Below, piece after piece: positions 10,423-15,252 of a DNA stretch of 15,252 nucleotides. Numbering within the stretch: the first letter of the stretch is position 1; the number at the start of each line of letters is the position of its first letter. The position numbers and the translations under genes are program-made. Below the pieces are notes generated by a model. The model worked only from the letters and a program-made list of their open reading frames with translations, was not told the DNA's origin and searched no databases. Location of the stretch: NCBI GenBank assembly GCA_900618425.1, contig UZAN01048053.1, forward strand, positions 1-15,252, in the 5' to 3' direction. This DNA is from Echinostoma caproni. Its lineage: Eukaryota; Platyhelminthes; Trematoda; Plagiorchiida; Echinostomatidae.

Positions 10423-10908
10423 CCGACAGTCCTTTACTAGTAAAACCATTGAAGCGTTACAGAAGACAGTCGATTCGAACCAATTCCTGGCACCATTTGT
10501 GTAAAGCCATTCACCGTGCTTTTTATCAGACTGTACTCCTCTGATTTGCTCGTTTACCTCCTTCTGCAAGTTAACTCTGTCCCCCCAATTATCCTATTCC
10601 TGCTCCCTGAAGTTAATTTTATTGCAATATTTATCAATCAGCTCTTTTTTCTCCAGTGCATGCAGTTATTTACTGTTTTCTTCTCCATAAAAAACGATAA
10701 TCCTAATGTGATTATCACACTTGCTCGCGAGTACTTTCTTGGACACCTCTACCTGAAGTGTGGTTCACTTTCACTGCAATGTGCAAACTGCACGTATACG
10801 TTTACCACTGCATTCATCTGTAATTTCAGTTCACACTACCGTTATGCTGTTATTGTCTGACTAAATCCCATATTTTTACACTATTTTTTACATTTAAGAA
10901 TACTTCTC
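10423..10908. other. No supported gene; AT-rich, pyrimidine-rich spacer
   Basis: A plus-strand frame (10516-10860) is open, but its product is a low-complexity hydrophobic string of the kind produced by T/C-rich DNA. It has no clear start context, domain or partner, and it does not align with copies A or B except at the tail that follows. I see no RNA gene. Confidence 0.5.
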
Positions 10909-10940
10909 AGCATGCTCCACGGGTTTCATGAAATATAGTA
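10909..10940 (+). repeat. Third copy of the dispersed-repeat 3' tail (no microsatellite)
   Basis: The stretch containing AGCATGCTCCACGGGTTTCA matches AGCATGCTTCACGGGCCTCG at 10362, and GAAATATA follows in both. The ATT run is missing and the upstream sequence is unlike A and B, so this is a separate, older or 5'-different member. Confidence 0.7.
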
Positions 10941-10942
10941 GC

Positions 10943-11330
10943 AGTTGTGGCAAAATTCACTACTCAATTCCTTAATCGTTCACAGATACAGTGTCAAAAC
11001 TTTATCAGTGGAATATAATGCGAAACGGTGAATACTACCCAAAGTATAGTCACTCAAATCTCCTAATACTGTAGTTCCACATCACCCACTTTCCAATCTG
11101 TATTTCGCTCCTCCCCTGACACATGCTAACCAGGTAGCTGTGTTCACGTTGTCAGTCACAATCTGTGAATAGTACTCTGCTCTAGTTTTACAGTTTCATC
11201 AACGGAATATGAAGATGTACGGTGAAAACTCATTTACTTAAAGCACCTATAGGGCTTAAAATTTTCAGATCACCAATGGGTTCTATTTTTAGCTACCCGT
11301 TTTCTTGAACTTTATATTTCGGTTTGTATC
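10943..11330 (-). repeat. Diverged tandem dimer (~194-bp period) related to the 193-bp satellite
   Basis: ACGGTGAA recurs at 11025 and 11219 (offset 194), with GGAATAT a similar distance upstream in each. Read on the minus strand, 11050-10989 aligns without gaps to the satellite segment ACAATACTTCTAGG...GAAGCTG at 41 of 62 positions. Minus 11150-11117 matches the satellite variant GTGGTCACAGCTACCTGG...GTGCCA at 29 of 34. Period, order and orientation all agree. Counts are by eye. I infer an ancient relative or progenitor of the array unit, in opposite orientation and outside the array. Confidence 0.7.
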
Positions 11331-11333
11331 CCT

Positions 11334-11345
11334 CATGTTAACATG
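11334..11345. repeat. 12-bp perfect palindrome CATGTTAACATG
   Basis: A perfect inverted repeat flanked by CCT on the left and, after one extra base, AGG on the right. It could be an insertion footprint or a protein-binding site. Confidence 0.6.
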
Positions 11346-11609
11346 GAGGATATGGGGCACAATTGGGCTAAGTGGGAGAGAATAGGGGTATTATGCACGT
11401 CATGTAAGGCTGGAGTAGTTTATTTCTCAACGCTGGGATTTGGTCGTTAAGAGTTTGGAAGATTGCCGTTATAAAGGGTCGCTCGGTCAGTCCCGATAAA
11501 AGTGCGAAAAAACGTGTGCCATTTTCGCACTCTGGGCGCACTGGAGTCGCACTCTAGGAGCGCTTTTGCTGGCAGGGTTATCACCCGCTCGTTGGTTTCT
11601 ATCGTAAGC

Positions 11610-12438
11610 CAATATTTCCTCCTCTCACCTTCAATCAGATGGGCTTCCACCCCAGATTGTCAAGTATTTCGTGTTTATTTCGCATTCGTTTCATCTGGGA
11701 CTGTCGAGGACTTGAGGTTTATACACATAAGGCATAATCTGGATCCGGCGATGGTTGTTTGACCCGGCTGTCTCCACCGTTTTGACTACATTATCTGTAT
11801 TCCGGAACAGTTTGAGAATCAAACACCCCTGTCTCACCAACAAGGTGTTTTAAGATTAGGTATCTAGAGTGCAAAAAACCCCACAGCAAAGCGACCAACT
11901 CCTAAATTACCCAAATAAATACATTACCGACCGAAACCCTGAAACCATTATTTGAGACTTTACAGTAGTCAACTGTGTCGCACTGGAGTGCATTTACTTC
12001 GATAAATGCATCAACTCACTGTTCTATTTGCCTCTATTCATTCACATCTGCGTCCGTCCATCTTCCAATTTGATAGCTGAAGCACTGAACTTCTACCTGT
12101 CTTATGTTTCTCGCTTGATCATTGCATTTTCAAACTTCATACAAATTCCATGGACTCGCTCATTTTGGGCAACGTGATCGCGTTTCCGTGTATCTTCGTG
12201 ACCCCGTTTGCTTTGTGGTCCATTTACATTGTAGTACTCGATCCATTTCTTTACTCAAACTGGTAATTAACTCATCTTCTCTATCTGTATTTCTGCTAAA
12301 GCGTGAGAACCGCTCGAATGTTTGCATGTTTGTTGTACATGTGGCTAAAATGTACATATGATCATGCTTTCTTCGTGCATCACGGGCTCGTAAAATATAC
12401 CATTATTATTATTATTAATGTTATTATTATTACTATTT
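11610..12438 (+). repeat. Dispersed repeat copy B with ATT-rich 3' tail
   Basis: Second diverged member of the family at 9563-10422. It opens with a pyrimidine tract and ATCAGATGGG, keeps CACCCCAGA, the ATAATCTGGATCCGGCGATG block, CGGCTGTCTCCACCG and an AAATAAATACATTACC stretch. It ends with CACGGGCTCGTAAAATATAC and an ATT run at about 12399-12438. The distance from the CACCCCAG landmark to the tail is about 760 bp, against about 800 bp in copy A. The frame open across the first part in copy A is broken in B by a TGA where A has a glycine codon. Confidence 0.65.
12399..12438 (+). repeat. ATT microsatellite (tail of copy B)
   Basis: An ATT run interrupted by AATG and ACT, directly after AAAATATACC. 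The position relative to the conserved tail is the same as in copy A. Confidence 0.9.
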
Positions 12439-12520
12439 AGATGCATTTACATGCAACTACTTTAGCCTCTCTAACAAGCTATTGGAACAAAAACAACCAT
12501 TCCCAAGTTATAACCTTAAC

Positions 12521-12541
12521 TGTCCAATGTCCAATGTCCAA
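12521..12541 (+). repeat. Three perfect copies of TGTCCAA
   Basis: A 7-bp word repeated three times in tandem, in the stretch between the LINE ORF1 end and the ATT tail of copy B. It is near the apparent junction of the two elements. Confidence 0.85.
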
Positions 12542-12618
12542 GTGATAGGCACAGACAGCTCATTGGTTTATAGTTTTGCCTGTTTCTTGAGTGTTCTCGG
12601 AGAGGTTTGATGTTTGGA

Positions 12619-13671
12619 TTAGGTTCTATGATGCTCCAAGATGTCTTCAATTACTACGACATTCGGGTTTGCTAAGACCCGTGGTGCCCTGGGCAGTTTC
12701 GTTAGCTCAACCCCAAAACATTCTCTTCCTGACGTGTAAGTTGACGGTTTTCTATTTATTTTCCTGCCTCGAGGTTCATCAGGGACTATTCTATTACGCC
12801 TTTTAGTGGCATTCCAAACTAAATCTGCCCGGGATAGTAGCATATCCCTATCTAGCGGTCTGGCAAACTACACCAGTATGGGTCTAGCTGGTGCCTGTGT
12901 TGCTTCCAGGGGTGGTGTTTTCCACCTTCCGACCCGGTGTACTCTCCTAATTGTCAAGTTTGGCGGAGCTCCAGCTAACCTGAGTATGTCCTGGACTCTA
13001 CGCCGGTCCATTTCCCTACGGGCTTTTGATTCTCTTATATCTAGGTCCTCATTGTTAATTATAAGGAGGTTTCTGCTAAGTTCAGCTTTGGGGATACTTC
13101 CTGCAAGGAGGGTACTCACTTGCTTCTGCAGCTCCTGAAGCTCTTCTTCTAACCTATCTCTCTTTCCATGTGAGACTGTATTTCTACCCGCTCCAGGTTT
13201 TGACCCTCAGTTTGGCTCGGGCCGGTTTACACCCTGACTTACCTTGGGGTTGACCACGGGTAGTGGCTTTTGTAACGGTGTGGATACCGCTGATGCCTTC
13301 CGAGTCTTCGGCAAAACTGTTTGCCAAGAACTCTCTCCCTGCGATTTACTTTTTTCTTGACTTGACGCGACCTGAGCGTAAGTGCTCAAGGTTTCTCTGG
13401 GTGGTTCCGACGTTTTTTGGCTCTCGAGACGCTCACTGCTCGGTTTGCCTCTGGCCTCCGATTTCCGCGTCGCGAACGCAGACCTTACCGCGTTCTTACA
13501 CTGCTCGCAGATCCACTCTACCCAGCTATTTGCACAGAAGAATGCATAGTGGTCTTTGCTAATACCTGAACAACTAGAATGTGCCCACCGTTTGCAGGTT
13601 TCACATTTGATTCCCTTGACCACTTTCTTCCAGCAGCTATCCATCAAACATGGATGGGACACGCGCGTCAT
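12619..13671 (-). pseudogene. CR1-type LINE ORF1 relic: PHD-like finger, coiled coil, RRM-like region
   Basis: One frame of 350 codons runs from ATG 13671 to the stop at 12619-12621, interrupted only by TGA at 13207-13209 (codon 155) and TAG at 12868-12870 (codon 268). No frameshift is needed, although the three open pieces look like separate ORFs. Residues 8-58 form a C4-H-C3 PHD-like finger: Cys 8, 13, 23, 26, His 31, Cys 34, 55, 58. A Lys/Glu/Leu-rich coiled coil follows (about 170-190, EEELQELQKQ). An RRM-like region follows, with NLLIINNED, DRRRVQDILRLAG, TIRRVHRVGRW and RPILV before the second stop, then DRDMLLSRADLVWNATKRRN. PHD plus RRM-like ORF1 proteins are known from CR1-clade non-LTR retrotransposons, where ORF1 binds element RNA. 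ORF2 (endonuclease/reverse transcriptase) is not found downstream. The minus-strand sequence soon runs into copy B, whose own tail faces it. The start is the first ATG after an in-frame stop at 13687-13689. Confidence 0.85.
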
Positions 13672-14430
13672 TTTTAGCACAGGTAATCACAAAATGAAAG
13701 CAGTGATATGGAAAACGAAAGGTGAGTACGACACGTAAAAGCCCCACACAAAACCAAATTAACCAAACCAAATGGCTATGCACGGAGTTTTGGTCCGCGC
13801 TGTTAAGTGCTCTTTGACAGAGCACTGTAAATAACTACGATCGGAAAACTCGGAGGATACAGTGTAAANCACTGCAGTGTTAATTTATGGCAATCACACT
13901 TTGCTTTTACGATCGACGCGATAAGTGAATCAGAGCACGTGAAAAATTTCAACCACACGCCAACGTACCACAAGGTCTGGTAAAAGTTGCCGCTCCCGGG
14001 TCAGGTCAGATTAGGTCAGGTCAGATTCCAAAGGACTGGTAGTGGCCACAGGTCAATCAAGCGTCCAGAATTTCTTCGATGGTAGGCTCACAACGTGGGC
14101 ACCCACCGCAACACAAGGTCGCGTAATGGCCTGATGGGCTCCTCTTCCAGGCTAAAAGTGAGCTGAAACACTAATCTAGTTTCCTCGAAAGACACAAAGA
14201 CGACCTAAATGGCACGGGGGCCGCCACCCTCCCGTTAGGTTTCCAGTCTAAAAGCGGCTTTCACCCGTATCGTTTGGGCTTGTTTCCTCGCCTGGAACGA
14301 AAAGCCTATCCGAGACTCCTCGAAGTAAGGATATGTCGGAGTTGAGTTTGCCTTGCTCCCTGGGTTCTGTGGACTTAGGCATATTGATAGCTAACATGCA
14401 TTGCTGCTTAAAGGGCGTTCAACTCACGTT
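13672..14430 (-). other. Probable 5' leader of the LINE (no ORF)
   Basis: This stretch lies directly upstream of ORF1 on the minus strand and is more GC-rich than the flanks, as 5' leaders of non-LTR elements often are. It has no substantial ORF. It contains a 15-bp direct duplication at 13999-14028, an unresolved base (N) at 13869, and a CACTGCAGTG palindrome at 13870-13879. The outer limit is a guess from the change to AT-rich sequence near 14430-14460. Confidence 0.45.
13999..14028 (+). repeat. 15-bp direct duplication rich in AGGTCA
   Basis: GGTCAGGTCAGATTA is repeated once at once, with the last base changed. AGGTCA hexamers fall at 14003, 14013 and 14018. The first two are spaced by 4 bp, the arrangement used by some nuclear receptors. 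Any regulatory role is inference. Confidence 0.75.
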
Positions 14431-14658
14431 ACCATCCGACACCCCTAGAATCAATTTTCCTAAATAGAAGTATACTACTCATGAATAGTATAAATGAACC
14501 CTCCATTCCACACGCTAATAAAGGAAATAATAATGAAAATATATAGATAATAGAAGTAAATGGCATTTAACATGCACATAAGGGCTCAACGTGCTGTAAA
14601 TAGGTGTCAGTGCCATTATGAAATGATTGTACCGAAAAATTGAACCACATGCGCTAAC
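14431..14658. other. AT-rich spacer with a 22-bp imperfect palindrome
   Basis: No ORF is supported here. The notable element is TATACTACTCATGAATAGTATA at 14471-14492, an inverted repeat with a single mismatched pair around a TCATGA core. The stretch lies between the presumed LINE 5' end and the transposase relic, so it may contain the 3' non-coding end of the latter. Confidence 0.45.
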
Positions 14659-15060
14659 CTACCTAATCGAGATGTTCTCATATAAGATCCCCGACTGACC
14701 TGTCAAAGTTTTCAATTGCCTTTTGATATGACTCCAGAAGGACTCCTCATTATTTGTGTGAATATCGGTAATGGGGTTCAAGAAACCGTCTGTGTGGTTA
14801 ACGCACATGTGTATGTAACCAAACAAACACAATGATCGATATCCGGCCCACTGATACGTTTAAATGGTGGCTCCTGGTTGGATCCAACGTTGGATAATGG
14901 GCAATAAAACTTCCGCAGACGGGTTCTCCACTCTTTGGAAGTTATCTTTTTTCAAGTTACCATCGTAAATTCCTAACATCTAAAAGGTGGGTGTCGGACG
15001 GCCTTCACTGTATTTACCTTTTACAGCAACACTTTCATCCACCTCGACAACGACACAAAC
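14659..15060 (-). pseudogene. Merlin / ISXO2-like DDE transposase, C-terminal catalytic part, dead
   Basis: A single minus-strand frame reads through the catalytic core of a Merlin (IS1016/IS1595-related) transposase. It contains VVVEVDES with the first catalytic Asp at 15037-15039, KGKYSEGRP, then PSAEVLLPIIQRWIQPGATI, WAGY, FGYIHMCVNHTDGFLNP and HTNNEESFWSHIKRQLK with the conserved Glu at 14743-14745. Two in-frame stops, TAG 14980-14982 and TAA 14860-14862, break it, and a third, TAG 14659-14661, ends it early. The second catalytic Asp expected before the W-x-x-Y motif is Tyr (codon 14854-14856). Active enzymes of this family cut and paste DNA in the nucleus. The N-terminal part is absent: upstream of about 15060 the reading loses the family pattern and the 172-bp inverted-repeat unit begins at 15081. 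Merlin elements are known in flatworms and many other animals. Family identification is from remembered motifs, not a search. Confidence 0.85.
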
Positions 15061-15080
15061 AAGGTTATTGTGACGAAAAC

Positions 15081-15252
15081 ACACTTCCTGGGTACAATCA
15101 TATAAATATATGTATATATAAATAGTATGTGAATGACTAGACAAAATTTCCCTGGAAGCAAACGACCGGTTTCGCGGTTGTTACCGCTCGTCAGGCATGC
15201 GTATCCGGTAACCTTTTGCCAGCTCAAATATATAATTGTACCCAGGGAGTGT
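15081..15252. mobile_element. 172-bp unit bounded by 24-bp inverted repeats (MITE-like)
   Basis: The left end ACACTTCCTGGGTACAATCA (continuing TATA) and the reverse complement of the right end ACACTCCCTGGGTACAATTA (continuing TATA) match at 22 of 24 positions. The window stops exactly at the right end, so the repeat may extend further and no target-site duplication can be checked. The interior is AT-rich near the ends and contains the hammerhead motif in the middle. It abuts the Merlin relic about 20 bp from the recognisable coding region. Alternatives are a MITE, an inverted pair of pseudo-LTR fragments of a Penelope-like element, or a terminal part of the Merlin element itself. Confidence 0.65.
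15154..15206 (-). ncRNA. Hammerhead ribozyme motif, type I layout, palindromic stem III
   Basis: Read on the minus strand, all conserved core positions of a hammerhead are present in order. CUGACGA (15194-15188) is followed by a perfect 5-bp stem II, GCGGU/ACCGC, with AACA loop (15187-15174). Then come GAAA (15173-15170) and stem III, in which GUC ends at 15164, the predicted cleavage site being 3' of that C. Stem I pairs GCAUGC (15200-15195) with GUUUGC (15163-15158), with one U-U and one G-U pair. Beyond a small internal loop, GGA (15206-15204) pairs with UCC (15156-15154). Stem III is only ACCGGU, itself palindromic and too short for a closing loop, so one copy probably pairs with another. 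Hammerheads of this minimal kind are known from Penelope-like elements, retrozymes and some satellites/SINEs. Activity is inferred, not shown. Confidence 0.82.

Noticed and set aside
10516..10860. 114-codon plus-strand ORF as a membrane protein
   Set aside because: The hydrophobicity follows from T/C-rich sequence. It has no regular helix pattern, no start context, no homology I know, and it lies among repeats.
12806..13138. Plus-strand ORF of 110 codons and others at 13263-13738
   Set aside because: They are antisense shadows of the LINE ORF1, which shows real domain motifs on the minus strand.
15021..15227. 68-codon minus-strand ORF containing LTSGNNRETGR
   Set aside because: It translates the hammerhead stem and AT-rich interior of the inverted-repeat unit in a frame different from the transposase. 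The RNA structure explains the sequence better.
1..15252. tRNA or rRNA genes, including a tRNA B-box-like GATTCGAGC in the satellite
   Set aside because: No cloverleaf, A box at proper spacing or acceptor stem can be drawn around it, and no rRNA signature was seen.

Overview
The window looks like repeat-rich nuclear DNA from an animal. A flatworm (trematode-like) genome is my best guess but is not proven. Reasons: there are no bacterial-style gene tracks; about 8 kb is satellite DNA; there is a relic CR1-type LINE whose ORF1 starts with a PHD-like finger, a Merlin-type transposase relic, ATT microsatellite tails on dispersed repeats, and a hammerhead ribozyme motif. All of these are common in metazoan genomes. 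No complete cellular gene can be named.

Layout. Positions 1-8167 are one tandem array with a 193-bp consensus unit. It is a mosaic: full units alternate with stretches where only one part of the unit has been re-amplified, usually with a period close to 60 bp. From 8168 to about 9300 is single-copy-looking DNA with a possible coding sequence (8199-8528), a long opposite-strand open frame over it, and a possible exon (9141-9264). From about 9300 to 12450 lie dispersed repeats: two diverged copies of one family (about 9563-10422 and 11610-12438), a third copy of only their 3' tail (about 10909-10940), and, between them, a degenerate inverted dimer of a 194-bp unit related to the satellite (about 10943-11330).

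From 12450 to about 14430, on the minus strand, is a decayed LINE: a GC-richer presumed 5' leader and a 350-codon ORF1 (PHD-like finger, coiled coil, RRM-like region) broken by two in-frame stops but by no frameshift. Its ORF2 is not in the window. Minus strand 14659 to about 15060 is the C-terminal part of a dead Merlin/ISXO2-like DDE transposase. The last 172 bp (15081-15252) are bounded by 24-bp inverted repeats (22/24 match) and carry, on the minus strand, a sequence fitting every conserved core position of a hammerhead ribozyme, with a palindromic stem III that suggests it acts as a dimer.

The genes do not form a pathway. The window is a nest of satellite and transposon remnants, and its best leads are the hammerhead within a TIR-bounded unit and the ancient relative of the satellite just outside the array.
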